A stretch of 64,000 bases of DNA from Granulosicoccus sp. (GCA_020627685.1 JAHDGK010000001.1:14084-78083); one strand, 5' to 3'; numbered from the stretch's first letter, positions 12,646 to 22,996 are shown. Program-made: numbers and translations. The notes: generated from the letters alone by a model not told the origin.

Positions 12646-13389
12646 TTAGTGGGTTTCCAACCATTGCCTAAAAAGCTCAAGCTGACCTTCGTCACCAGCC
12701 TGGTTTGCGACAAGGGCTTGTTGAGTGAAGCCCAGCGAGTTGGCTAGGTCCTGACAGCGCTGGCTATTGACGACGAGGGGTAGATCTTTGATGAGATCCC
12801 AATGATCTTTAGCCATCGTGACAAGATTTTCTAAGGTTTCGTTACTGGTGATGCTAATGACTTGAGGGGAGGGAGTTCGGAAGGCGCTGGAAATCTCTTC
12901 CGGAGAGAGTACGGGGAGGCTACGGCCATAGACGTCAACCGTCTCTACCTCCCAACCTTTTGACGTAAGCGCAGAGGCTATAAGGTCTCGACCACCAACA
13001 CCTTTTACGATAAGGATTTTCTGCGCAGGTTTTGATGAAAGTTGATGGACGTAGGCCTCACTGTTGAAAGGAGGCTCTGGATTGAATTCAATGGTCTGTT
13101 TGAATTCGGACAAAGAGCGTGCTGTGGATGAACCAATAGCATGGACAGACTTATTCAGCCACGGTAATGGCAGTTGCTTGTGCGCGTGAATCACCGCATT
13201 TCTGCTTGTGAACAAGATAACGTCAGCGATTCTGCTTTTATGCTCCAGCTCAGTTTTGTTGTCGTTGGGTGTAATGGTGAGACAGGGTAGGTGCCTGGTG
13301 TTGAACCCTAAGCTTTCACAAGCGGCCACTAGAGATCGATGCTGGCCTTCAGGACGGGTGATCAGGATAGTGGGTGCTGGCTGCCTCAT
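12646..13389 (-). CDS. hemD: Uroporphyrinogen-III synthase
   Basis: ILITRPEGQHRSLVAACESLGF...DVILFTSRNAVIHA...KILIVKGVGGRDLIASALTSKGWEVETVDVYGRSLP...VISITSNETLENLV; HemD fold pattern. Confidence 0.82.
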   Translation of the reverse strand: MRQPAPTILITRPEGQHRSLVAACESLGFNTRHLPCLTITPNDNKTELEHKSRIADVILFTSRNAVIHAHKQLPLPWLNKSVHAIGSSTARSLSEFKQTIEFNPEPPFNSEAYVHQLSSKPAQKILIVKGVGGRDLIASALTSKGWEVETVDVYGRSLPVLSPEEISSAFRTPSPQVISITSNETLENLVTMAKDHWDLIKDLPLVVNSQRCQDLANSLGFTQQALVANQAGDEGQLELFRQWLETH

Positions 13390-13573
13390 AGTTAGAATGA
13401 TAGAAGGTTACGCCCTAGCTGTATTTGAGAAAATATCCGAAAACAGTTGTTGGAGCCTAAAAATTTCTGTTATTAGCGTCTGTAGGTACGGATTGGAAAT
13501 CGCGGATCAAGATATTTTCCCACCCGCAGGCTCCAAAATCCTTATTGGGAAGGGCGCTTGAATGAGTTTATGC

Positions 13574-13599
13574 AACAATGTTGACCTAGAGACATTGTT
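13574..13599. promoter_or_regulatory. Perfect inverted repeat upstream of argH, candidate operator or hairpin
   Basis: AACAATGT-tgacctagag-ACATTGTT, about 20 bp before the argH ATG. Confidence 0.45.
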
Positions 13600-13620
13600 A
13601 GCCCCAAGTTCATACAGATA

Positions 13621-15051
13621 ATGACCCAATCAGACTCCCCATCTTCGAATGATAAAAGCGACACCAATACTTTATGGGGTGGTCGCTTTTCAGAATCTAC
13701 TGATCAATTTGTACAGGCGTTCACGGCTTCTGTCACCTTTGACAAGCGCATGTATCGTCAAGATATAGCCGGATCTCGAGCGCATGCCACCATGCTCATG
13801 AAAAGCGGTGTGCTGAGTGAAGCAGATTGCGACTCTATTCATCAAGGCTTGAACGATATAGAGAAAGCTATCGACGCTGGTGACTTCGAATGGTCAGTCG
13901 CACTGGAAGATGTGCACATGAACATTGAATCGGCACTCACACAGCGCATCGGTGATGCTGGAAAACGACTTCATACGGGGCGGTCTAGAAACGATCAGGT
14001 GGCTACCGACATCCGCCTCTATTTACGAGATGCCTCTGATGCAGCAGCTGCTGAATATCGCCGCTTGCTGGAAGGGCTACTGGTGTTGGCTGAGAAGCAC
14101 GCTGACACCATCATGCCCGGCTTTACGCATTTACAAACAGCGCAACCGGTAACTTTCGGTCACCACGTGATGGCATGGTTTGAAATGTTGTTGCGAGACT
14201 TAGATAGGCTGTCTGACACTCGCAAACGCATTAACAGCATGCCTTTAGGATCAGCCGCACTTGCTGGTACCTCGTATCCTATCCAGCGTGAGATAACACA
14301 AGAAATACTGGGGTTTCAGAGCATCTGCGAAAATTCATTGGATGCAGTGAGTGATAGGGATTTCGCTATAGAGTTTTGCTCGAATACCGCCATTTGCTTA
14401 ATGCATTTATCGCGCATAGCGGAAGAACTGGTGCTGTGGATGTCGGCGCAATTTCGCTTTATTGAATTACCCGATAGGTTCTGCACGGGATCATCAATCA
14501 TGCCGCAGAAAAAAAACCCGGATGTGCCTGAGTTGGTGCGGGGTAAAACGGGCAGGGCGAATGGCAACCTGATATCCATGCTAACGCTCATGAAAAGTCA
14601 GCCACTTGCCTACAACAAAGACAATCAGGAAGATAAAGAACCCCTGTTTGATTCAGTCGATACGCTCATGGGATGTCTAAGAGCATTCGCCGATATGCTT
14701 CCGGCAGTAGAAGTACGAAAGGAAGAGATGTTGACTGCAGCGAAATCCGGTTTCTCAACTGCTACGGATTTAGCGGATTACTTAGTGAGAAAAGGGCTAG
14801 CGTTTCGTGATGCACATGAAGTGGTAGGTGCGGCGGTTGCGCATGGTGTCGCCAATGATCTGGACCTTGCAGATATGTCTCTTGAAGTATTACAGGGTTT
14901 TAGTGAAGACATTACCGAAGATGTTTTTGATGTACTGACATTAGAAGGTTCTGTGAGTGCGCGAAATCATATTGGCGGTACAGCTCCCGCTGCCGTGAAA
15001 GAGGCAGTTAGTCGGGCTAAAGCCCGTTTGGCGGCGACGTATAACGTATAG
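13621..15051 (+). CDS. argH: Argininosuccinate lyase
   Basis: [42 protein letters not shown]; signature [23 protein letters not shown]. Confidence 0.97.
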   Translation: MTQSDSPSSNDKSDTNTLWGGRFSESTDQFVQAFTASVTFDKRMYRQDIAGSRAHATMLMKSGVLSEADCDSIHQGLNDIEKAIDAGDFEWSVALEDVHMNIESALTQRIGDAGKRLHTGRSRNDQVATDIRLYLRDASDAAAAEYRRLLEGLLVLAEKHADTIMPGFTHLQTAQPVTFGHHVMAWFEMLLRDLDRLSDTRKRINSMPLGSAALAGTSYPIQREITQEILGFQSICENSLDAVSDRDFAIEFCSNTAICLMHLSRIAEELVLWMSAQFRFIELPDRFCTGSSIMPQKKNPDVPELVRGKTGRANGNLISMLTLMKSQPLAYNKDNQEDKEPLFDSVDTLMGCLRAFADMLPAVEVRKEEMLTAAKSGFSTATDLADYLVRKGLAFRDAHEVVGAAVAHGVANDLDLADMSLEVLQGFSEDITEDVFDVLTLEGSVSARNHIGGTAPAAVKEAVSRAKARLAATYNV

Positions 15052-15242
15052 GTTTTAATTCGCCTCTTATTTGTAAAGAAATCCTTTCTTTAATTCATCA
15101 TTATCGACCGACTGGAGGGTATGAACTAAGTCGTAAGTTATCGAAATCGGTCCGTTCGTTTATCGCGCTCCTTGCGCGTGAGTTAAAAATGCTATTGTTT
15201 GGTGAAGTAGGTCTTCGTTTCTCTTAGATTTTAACTTTTCCC

Positions 15243-17438
15243 ATGTCAGTAGATACTATGACTCAGAGTGAAAGCACCCCGATTGAAGTGGCTATTATTG
15301 GTGGTGGATGCGCGGGTATTACAGCGGCCTACGAACTATCGAGACCGGAACACGCTGGAAAATACCACGTCACTGTCTATCAACTTGGCTGGCGTCTCGG
15401 TGGCAAAGGAGCCTCAGGGCGAGGGGCTTGCGGGCGAATAGAAGAGCATGGACTGCACCTTTGGATGGGCTTTTACGAAAACGCCTTCCAGCTGTTGCGT
15501 GAGTGTTATGCGGAATTAGATAGAGACCCGGCTACCCATAGCATTGCCACGTTCGAGGACGCCTTTACCAGAGACCCGTTCGTGGGTATCGCCGATTTAT
15601 GTTCAGATGGAAAATGGCGACCTTGGACGGCGGATTTCCCATCAGATGATGCCATACCCGGAGACCCCTTAAGCGAGCACAATCCGTTTTCGGTGTCTAG
15701 CTACCTGCAAAGATCTACGGAGTTGCTTGGCGTCATTTTCTCCTCTTTGTCGTCTCGCCAAAATCAGCCGTTTTCGCCATCATCGCACCAACCTTTTTCA
15801 GCGGAGAATGCCACGGCACCACAAGTATTGCTGGAAACGATTGGTCGACTTTTAAAAGTTGGCGGTGTTGTCTCTTTAGCCGGTTTACTCGAAGCCATTC
15901 AGTTGCTGGGTCTGGCTATTGGCCGTTTGCCGATGTTGCCTAATCAACTGGTGCAACAGTTACTGGACTTAATTCGAAAAAACGCTCATCCACTCATAGA
16001 GAAAATTATTTCCACCGACGATGATTCGCGCAGGTTGTGGGAAATGGCCGATATCATTATGGCTTGCATTCAAGGCGCTATAAGCTTTGATCTTACAACT
16101 CATCCGGATGGATTTGACGCTATAGATGACTATGATTGGCGTGAATGGCTTGTTCTGAATGGAGCATCCGAGTCATCGGTGAATTCAGCGTTTATGCGCG
16201 GCATCTACGATCTGCTTTTTGCCTATGAAGGTGGTGATACCAGCAAGCCGCAAATGTCTGCAGGACAAGCATTACGCGGTGCAGTTCGTATGTTCTTTTC
16301 ATCACGGGGATCCATTTTCTGGAAAATGACAGCCGGCATGGGAGATGTTGTTTTCGCGCCGTTTTATGAAGTATTGAAACAGAGAGGCGTGACGTTCGAG
16401 TTTTTTCACCGACTCGACAATATCGCACTGGTTGATGAATCAACGCTTAAGCCCGGTGAGACACCCTATGTAGAAGAACTGCAGTTTAGTGTGCAGGCTC
16501 TGATAAAAGATCAGCAGGCTTATGATCCTTTAGTTCAATTAAAAAACCTCCCCGTATGGCCATCTGACCCCCTATTCGATCAATTGGTCGATGGCGAGAT
16601 GCTAAAAAGCGAACACAGAGATTTTGAATCTGATTGGGACAGTCGATACATCACAAAGAAATCACTGAAGGTTCAAGAAGACTTCGATTTTGTTGTACTC
16701 GCGGTAGGCTTGGGTGCTGTACCTCATATATGCGGAGATATTATTAAGCGAGATAAACGGTGGCAAGATATGGTTAAGCATGTCGGTACCGTGTCGACCC
16801 AAGCCATGCAGTTGTGGATGAGAGAGGATATGGCATCGTTGGGTTGGGATAGTCCACCCATTAATTTATCTGGCTTCATCACACCCTTTGACACCTGGGC
16901 AGATATGACGCATCTGACACCGATGGAAGACTGGCCAGAGACTCCCGGTAGCATTGCGTATTTTTGCAGCGTACTACCTGAGCCCGATGGAACGGTTGCG
17001 CTCGATGATCCGGTTTACCCCAAGCACCGTTTCGATGAAGTCCGAGACAACTCTACTCATTTTTTGAATAACCATATTCGGGAATTCTGGCCGAAAGCGA
17101 CGAACGCTGACGGCAAATTTCGCTGGGAAATCCTAATCGATAGTGATAACCCGTTGGAGTCTGCTCCACCGACCGATGAATCGGGGTTTGACTCGCAATT
17201 TTGGAAAGCTAACGTTAATTCCTCCGATCGATACATATTGTCATTGCCCGGGACCTCTAAATATCGGATTTCCCCATTGGATATGAGTTACGACAATCTG
17301 ACGATTGCCGGGGATTGGACCGCGTGCAGCCATAACGCGGGTTGTGTAGAGGCTGCTGTAATGTCTGGAAGGCTGGCAGCACATGCTTTATCCGCCAGCC
17401 CGGCATTGGAGGATATTGTCGGATTTGACCACCCATAA
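15243..17438 (+). CDS. FAD-dependent amine-oxidase/desaturase-like oxidoreductase
   Basis: N-terminal Rossmann motif EVAIIGGGCAGITAAYELSR and LGWRLGGKGASGRG...RIEEHGLHLWMGFYENAFQLLREC; C-terminal NLTIAGDWTACSHNAGCVEAAVMSGRLAAHAL. Confidence 0.85.
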   Translation: MSVDTMTQSESTPIEVAIIGGGCAGITAAYELSRPEHAGKYHVTVYQLGWRLGGKGASGRGACGRIEEHGLHLWMGFYENAFQLLRECYAELDRDPATHSIATFEDAFTRDPFVGIADLCSDGKWRPWTADFPSDDAIPGDPLSEHNPFSVSSYLQRSTELLGVIFSSLSSRQNQPFSPSSHQPFSAENATAPQVLLETIGRLLKVGGVVSLAGLLEAIQLLGLAIGRLPMLPNQLVQQLLDLIRKNAHPLIEKIISTDDDSRRLWEMADIIMACIQGAISFDLTTHPDGFDAIDDYDWREWLVLNGASESSVNSAFMRGIYDLLFAYEGGDTSKPQMSAGQALRGAVRMFFSSRGSIFWKMTAGMGDVVFAPFYEVLKQRGVTFEFFHRLDNIALVDESTLKPGETPYVEELQFSVQALIKDQQAYDPLVQLKNLPVWPSDPLFDQLVDGEMLKSEHRDFESDWDSRYITKKSLKVQEDFDFVVLAVGLGAVPHICGDIIKRDKRWQDMVKHVGTVSTQAMQLWMREDMASLGWDSPPINLSGFITPFDTWADMTHLTPMEDWPETPGSIAYFCSVLPEPDGTVALDDPVYPKHRFDEVRDNSTHFLNNHIREFWPKATNADGKFRWEILIDSDNPLESAPPTDESGFDSQFWKANVNSSDRYILSLPGTSKYRISPLDMSYDNLTIAGDWTACSHNAGCVEAAVMSGRLAAHALSASPALEDIVGFDHP

Positions 17439-17566
17439 ACTGCCTAGTAGACAATGCTTACAAAATAGCGCGAAGTCTTTGTCCAAGGGGTAACGTAAAC
17501 AAACTTATCCCTGAGACTGAAGGTATACTGGAGCGGCGAAGGCTATTTTTGATAGAGGGGTATTTT

Positions 17567-18337
17567 GTGGAAAATGGCGAAAGAATAAAAAGAGAGGCTC
17601 CAAAACGCCAGAATCCAGATCGGGGCTTTGCCAACATGTTTGGCCAGCCTGTTGGTGGTGATACGAACGGTTCGTCATCGACATCTGACAATGTATGGTC
17701 AGAGAACGTCGATCGCGGCGTGAAACTGGGATACAAGGTTATAGAAGACCAAATTCTGCAAGGGCAGCGCTTCGCGGAAAAACTAGGCACAGGTAGTTAC
17801 AGTGCGGGCGTTATGAACGGAGATGTTCAGGACTTAGCCAAGAATATCCAAAAGTATTCCGAAGACAGCATTCAGTTTTACAGCAAAATAATCGATTCAG
17901 TGACCTCTGAAATGTCCGGCATGGGGTCTAAAGACTTTATGTCAGGCAACGGCATGAACCAGGGTGTTCAGGGTCTGATGGAATCCTTCACTCGTGTTTT
18001 CTCTAACGGTTCAGTGGGTGAGACTGGTGCAAATACCTCTCGTACCCAAGATGCAAACGGTATCAATGTAGCCTGTAGTGTCTCTTCAACGCGCCCTGTA
18101 GAAATAAACGTTAACGTGCAGTCGGCTGATGGCACTCTCATCATAGACAGACTCTACGAGCACGACATCGATAAGCCGCCTATCACAGGCGTCACACTCG
18201 AACGAGATTCCAACTCCCGATTAAAACTAAATGTGGATATCTCCGATGAGCAACCGGCGGGTCACTACAGTGGTGTCATTTACGATCCTGTTGACAAGAA
18301 TCACTGTGGAACGCTCAGCATCACCATCGCCGACTAA
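17567..18337 (+). CDS. Conserved-looking protein of unknown function (helical N-terminal half, beta-sandwich-like C-terminal half)
   Basis: GTG start at 17567 preceded by gagggg. Helical NVDRGVKLGYKVIEDQILQGQRFAEKL...VQDLAKNIQKYSEDSIQFYSKIIDSV, weakly phasin-like. C-term QPAGHYSGVIYDPVDKNHCGTLSITIAD. Tracked ORF begins at a TTG at 17549. Confidence 0.65.
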   Translation: MENGERIKREAPKRQNPDRGFANMFGQPVGGDTNGSSSTSDNVWSENVDRGVKLGYKVIEDQILQGQRFAEKLGTGSYSAGVMNGDVQDLAKNIQKYSEDSIQFYSKIIDSVTSEMSGMGSKDFMSGNGMNQGVQGLMESFTRVFSNGSVGETGANTSRTQDANGINVACSVSSTRPVEINVNVQSADGTLIIDRLYEHDIDKPPITGVTLERDSNSRLKLNVDISDEQPAGHYSGVIYDPVDKNHCGTLSITIAD

Positions 18338-18377
18338 CTCATTATTGTTGTCTCACAGGGATTGTTGAAATCACTTA

Positions 18378-19412
18378 ATGTATGAAGCTGCAACATCTTC
18401 GCTGATCCCTGAAATGCTCAAGGAGTATGGGGCAATAACTCAGACAGAGTTAGCGAAGTATTTGCCAGACAGAGAACCTAAGCGTTTTTTGTATGACATC
18501 TTGGCGGATTACCCGCAACGCTCTGGCAAGATGATGCGCCCCAGTCTTTGCATAGCCACAGCGCGCGCATTTGGAGCAAGTCTAGAAGACGCATTGGCAA
18601 CAGCCGTCTCCATCGAGTTATTGCACAACGCGTTACTCATTCACGACGACATTGAAGATGAAAGTGATGAGCGTCGCGGCAAACCGACCCTGCACAAAAT
18701 TCATGGAGTGCCGTTGGCCATTAATGCAGGTGACACGCTGTCGCTACTAAGCTTGCTTCCGTTGATCACTAATACAGAAACGTTGGGATCGAAACTCTCT
18801 ACACGTATTCTCGAAGAGACAATACGAATGGCTCTTGAAACTGCTGAAGGTCAGGCCATGGAGCTAGGCTGGCGGCGAGAAAACTGCGTTGATCTCAACG
18901 ACGAAGACTACCTGGTCATGGTGCTGAAAAAAACCTGCTGGCTCGCGACGATTTTTCCATTGCGAATTGGTGCGTTGATCGGCAGCCGCGATACCGCGGA
19001 TCTAGAGAGCTTGATTCGCTTTGGCTTTTTTCTGGGCGCTGCCTTTCAAATACAGGACGACCTACTTAATCTGGTTGGAGATGAGCGATACGGCAAGGAG
19101 CTTAACGGGGATATCCAGGAAGGTAAAAGAACACTTATGCTTTTACATCTGATGGAAAATGCCTCAGATGAGCAGCGCGAACTTTTGTATCAGCTCTTGG
19201 ATACGCCAAGAGAGCAACGTAGTGTGGCTCAGATTCAATGGGTGCGCAGATTGATGGATGAATACGGAAGTATCGACTACGCTAGGGAAATAGCTCATGG
19301 AATGGCTGGTGCGGCCATGCATGAATACAAAATGATATTTTCAAACCTGCCACCCTCTCGTGATAAAGATTTTATCGAAGGGCTTGTCACGTGGGTATTT
19401 GAACGAACGTGA
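18378..19412 (+). CDS. Polyprenyl (trans-isoprenyl) diphosphate synthase
   Basis: First aspartate-rich motif LLIHDDIEDESDERRGKPTLH; second region FQIQDDLLNLVGDERYGKELNGDIQEGKRTLMLLHL. Confidence 0.93.
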   Translation: MYEAATSSLIPEMLKEYGAITQTELAKYLPDREPKRFLYDILADYPQRSGKMMRPSLCIATARAFGASLEDALATAVSIELLHNALLIHDDIEDESDERRGKPTLHKIHGVPLAINAGDTLSLLSLLPLITNTETLGSKLSTRILEETIRMALETAEGQAMELGWRRENCVDLNDEDYLVMVLKKTCWLATIFPLRIGALIGSRDTADLESLIRFGFFLGAAFQIQDDLLNLVGDERYGKELNGDIQEGKRTLMLLHLMENASDEQRELLYQLLDTPREQRSVAQIQWVRRLMDEYGSIDYAREIAHGMAGAAMHEYKMIFSNLPPSRDKDFIEGLVTWVFERT

Positions 19413-19519
19413 GTACTTACTCTTAATTACATTCAGTTCCAATTAGTGTTTCGAGTTGGCCTGAGTGATCGCTGTTAGCGGACATCTCCATCCGAGGATG
19501 TTCGTCAAGAGGAGGACAT

Positions 19520-22500
19520 ATGAGAAATCCTAAGTTTAATAATGCGCGGGGTTCCGCGAGCAGCCTTCAGTTCACGCCACCGTTTTCATTTAGTGACATG
19601 ACTGTGTCCGTCTTTCCCCTTAGGGCAGATTTGACACAGCTTCAACGCTTCATTGATGGTTATTTAAACTTGGACGCGGACAACGTTCGGTTCGAAGCGT
19701 TTCTGCCATACGTTTATCTTCAGGTGCTGGACTACGGCAAGATGTCCATTGAAGCTGCGAACATGGGCTGGGTATCACAGGTAGAGGTCGCGTTTTGCGT
19801 TCCGCTGCGTTGGATGGCAAAGAAGCAGGGCGAATGGGTATTCCACGATTGGGCTGCAAACTGTCCGTTTATTTTCGTGGACAACGAACTTTCTATGACC
19901 ACGGGCAGAGAGGTTTATGGCTGGCCTAAAGTACTCGCGCATATCGACCCCTCTGTGAGTCAGTGGGTGAGTGATCCTCATGGTTGCCAACGCGTTTTCG
20001 ATATACAACTGCCTACATCAAGTGAACATGGAAATAAGCGTAATAGCTCGACCTTCTTATCGGTTCATAAAAATCCTAGTCCGAATTTCCTGGATGTCCC
20101 TTTAAACCTGTCTGGCATGTTAGACCCGCTCACCAATATGCCTGCTATGGGACTCAACATGGCAAAGGCGGGAATGGATATGTACCGCATGTTCGGCAAC
20201 ATGGCCATAGATGGGCTCAAAAATTTCAACACATCTTCAGGGCCGATGAGCGCAGATATGCTAGGCGAGCTATCGAAGTTAGGGCTGCAATCAAACTGGT
20301 CGGATACCAAAAGCTGGTCTTCAACAGCACAGAAAATGATGGCTGCACTGTATCCGCAGATGTCGATGAACACAGTGAACTTAAAACAGTTTCGCGATGC
20401 GTCCAAGCCTTCTACTGCGTGTTACCAAGCACTCACCAACTCCAAAATGATTTTTCGCAATTTGAACGGTGGCGGTTGCCTGGGTCAGCAGAATTTGGCA
20501 TTCGGTCAGATAGATGGAGGTTATAGAATCGATATCAGCCAGTTGAGTCAGCAGCCTGTCGTGGAAGACTTAGGGCTCTTGGTTGATGAAACTCGAACGA
20601 CTGAGCATGGTGATGTGGTTTCACTCAGGCCTGTTCTTCCGTTCTGGTTAAAAGTCGATATGGATTACAGTCGAGGCCGAACGATTACTTGGAGATCCCA
20701 ATCGAGCGATTGGCTTTTCGCGGGAGACCTTAGAAAAATAATTAATGCAGGGCCTCCGAAAGAGCCTGAAACCCAAGTCGATGATGATTCAACAACAGAT
20801 GTCGTAGCAGAAGATTCACAAGACACATCGACATGTGAAGAGCCAAAGAGCAAGGCTAGAGTCAAAGCAGAACGCCCTGATTTACATTCTGGTAGCAATA
20901 GCTATAACACCGCTAGAGGTGCTGCAGTCCAGGAAATCAGCGGTCCTTTTGTATTGCCACAAACAACGGTAAGGGTTTTGCCACTGTTGGCAGATGAAGC
21001 GAAACTTAAAACGTTTGCGTGTGAGTACCTGGATGTTGAAGGGCATTCCCGGTTTGAGGCATGGGGAGCCTATGCTTACCTCGTAGCTTATAACTACACT
21101 AAACGAATATCTGAAGAACGAAGCCAGCCTCTATTTGCAAGTCGGGAAGTCAATTTCGTCGTACCTGTAAAACAGTATGAGTGGTACGACGATGATGACT
21201 ATGACTTGAATACCGCAGAGGGTAGAGCAAAAAGAGATGAGGAGAAGCTGGTTTCCACAGCATTGGTGGCACCTTTCTCTTATGTCGACGATGCCTCAGT
21301 CGCCATATCCAGCAGCGAAGTGCACGGAGTACCGACGTTGCGCTCTGACGTGGGTAGCCCACCGCATACCTGGATGAATACGGGTGGGCCTGAAGCTGGC
21401 CAACATTTATTGATCACCTCAGCCTTAGTGCTTCCGGAATTGGGTGTTGATGCAGGGGCTTCACATGAGATGCTGCTTAATGTCAGTTCAGACCCTGTGT
21501 TGCAGGCGGATGATAAAAAGGGATGGGGACATCTGGCTCGCAAATGGGGTGCAGAACGAGTCCGTGACTTAAAAAGAAAATATGAAGAGAGAGGTATTCG
21601 CTCTGAACAGATAAGTCAGAGCGATGCGTTCAGGCATGTAAGAGCACTCGCATTGGAAGTGATGACCGGCAAGCTTGCCATTAATAATGTCACGTTGAAA
21701 CAATTTCGGGATGCTTGGAAACCTGAAGAGGCGTGCTACCAGGCGCTTGTTCAAGGGCGTAAAACTATAGATCGACTTTATGAAGTTCATGAAATAGATG
21801 AGCAGCTAAATGTCTGGATTCATCGATATCCGACACAACCCATCAGTGACATCCTCGGATTAAAAGTCAAACATGTCGATCACGAGAACAACACGGAAGT
21901 GTTTGAAGCTATTAGACCGTTCTGGTTTAGAGCAGATATAACAGAGCACTTAGGTCAAACCTTGTTTGAAAGAGTGGCTGATACTTGCTGGACTGAACAA
22001 GAGACACCGGAACAGTTAACGGGTTGGTGCTCCGTGCAAAGTGCTGAAATTTCTGAGGCCGTTGCTGATGACGCCGCTCAGATCCGTTATTTTGAACAGA
22101 AAGATGGGCGCTGGTCAGAGAGTATTTGCACCATGGAAGGTGTTGCCTTACAAGAGCGTGATGCATGGATTCAGGACTTGCTTCAACGTGAGGCGAAAGG
22201 TGATATCACGAGTCTGCAGATTTGTTCGCGCAAACGAGCTCGATCTGTAATGGCTAATCCCTCAACGCTTAATCATATCGACCGGGTTCATGTCGATGAC
22301 TTAACAGGGTTCCTCGAAAGTTATCAAAAAGGGCCTGAATCACGCAAAGTTTCCGTCAGCACCTTAGGTAAGTATCTAGGACAGGTATCTCCTGCGACAA
22401 TATTGGACTCCATTTTAAGCAGGCAGTGGGGGCGACCGGAGGCAAAACGGACGGATAGTCCGAGCGCAGATTTTGTGGTTCATGTTGAATCCTTAGGCCC

Positions 22501-22996
22501 AACGGTCGACGACGATATATTCCTTCGTCATGAGCGTAATGGAGATTTTTGGCCGCTGTCATCCGATGAACGCAATGATGTTGAAAATAAGCGCAAGGGA
22601 TTGGCTTGGCAGTTATGGGACGATGTTTGGAGTCTGGTGCAACAAGGGGATAAAGAGGGCTACTCCAACGAAAAAATACCGGCTGACCCTGATACGTATA
22701 TGGAGAAAGCAAAGGAGTGCCTACCAGATTGGTTTGGCCCCGAGTTGTCAAAAAAACCTAGTGAGTGGACGAGTGAGGAATGGAAAAGTATCTCGACTGG
22801 GCTGCAGATGCTTGTCGATTGGTCTCACTATAAAGTCGATTGGAATCGAATTATTCGCAATCTAGACCGTTGGCGAGGCATTGCGTCGGATATGTCCGAG
22901 CAGCTTGGCATCAATCATAGACCTGATGCCGCCGGAGATTGGCAACCGCCAAACGTTGCTGACGTGCTTGAACAACGGCTTCGGGATATACATTGA
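19520..22996 (+). CDS. 1158-aa protein with two acetoacetate-decarboxylase-like domains and a C-terminal extension with no recognised domain
   Basis: Domain 1 has CPFIFVDNELSMTTGREVYGWPKVLAHID, the ADC-family active-site context. Domain 2 has APFSYVDDASVAISSSEVHGVPTLRSDVG. Parallel blocks TVSVFPLRADLTQLQRFIDGYL / TVRVLPLLADEAKLKTFACEYL and LKQFRDASKPSTACYQAL / LKQFRDAWKPEEACYQAL. Confidence 0.75.
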   Translation: MRNPKFNNARGSASSLQFTPPFSFSDMTVSVFPLRADLTQLQRFIDGYLNLDADNVRFEAFLPYVYLQVLDYGKMSIEAANMGWVSQVEVAFCVPLRWMAKKQGEWVFHDWAANCPFIFVDNELSMTTGREVYGWPKVLAHIDPSVSQWVSDPHGCQRVFDIQLPTSSEHGNKRNSSTFLSVHKNPSPNFLDVPLNLSGMLDPLTNMPAMGLNMAKAGMDMYRMFGNMAIDGLKNFNTSSGPMSADMLGELSKLGLQSNWSDTKSWSSTAQKMMAALYPQMSMNTVNLKQFRDASKPSTACYQALTNSKMIFRNLNGGGCLGQQNLAFGQIDGGYRIDISQLSQQPVVEDLGLLVDETRTTEHGDVVSLRPVLPFWLKVDMDYSRGRTITWRSQSSDWLFAGDLRKIINAGPPKEPETQVDDDSTTDVVAEDSQDTSTCEEPKSKARVKAERPDLHSGSNSYNTARGAAVQEISGPFVLPQTTVRVLPLLADEAKLKTFACEYLDVEGHSRFEAWGAYAYLVAYNYTKRISEERSQPLFASREVNFVVPVKQYEWYDDDDYDLNTAEGRAKRDEEKLVSTALVAPFSYVDDASVAISSSEVHGVPTLRSDVGSPPHTWMNTGGPEAGQHLLITSALVLPELGVDAGASHEMLLNVSSDPVLQADDKKGWGHLARKWGAERVRDLKRKYEERGIRSEQISQSDAFRHVRALALEVMTGKLAINNVTLKQFRDAWKPEEACYQALVQGRKTIDRLYEVHEIDEQLNVWIHRYPTQPISDILGLKVKHVDHENNTEVFEAIRPFWFRADITEHLGQTLFERVADTCWTEQETPEQLTGWCSVQSAEISEAVADDAAQIRYFEQKDGRWSESICTMEGVALQERDAWIQDLLQREAKGDITSLQICSRKRARSVMANPSTLNHIDRVHVDDLTGFLESYQKGPESRKVSVSTLGKYLGQVSPATILDSILSRQWGRPEAKRTDSPSADFVVHVESLGPTVDDDIFLRHERNGDFWPLSSDERNDVENKRKGLAWQLWDDVWSLVQQGDKEGYSNEKIPADPDTYMEKAKECLPDWFGPELSKKPSEWTSEEWKSISTGLQMLVDWSHYKVDWNRIIRNLDRWRGIASDMSEQLGINHRPDAAGDWQPPNVADVLEQRLRDIH

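Noticed and set aside
12462-12713. 83-aa minus-strand ORF between hemD and the GGDEF/EAL gene
   Set aside because: Overlaps both neighbours out of frame and shows no protein-like features.
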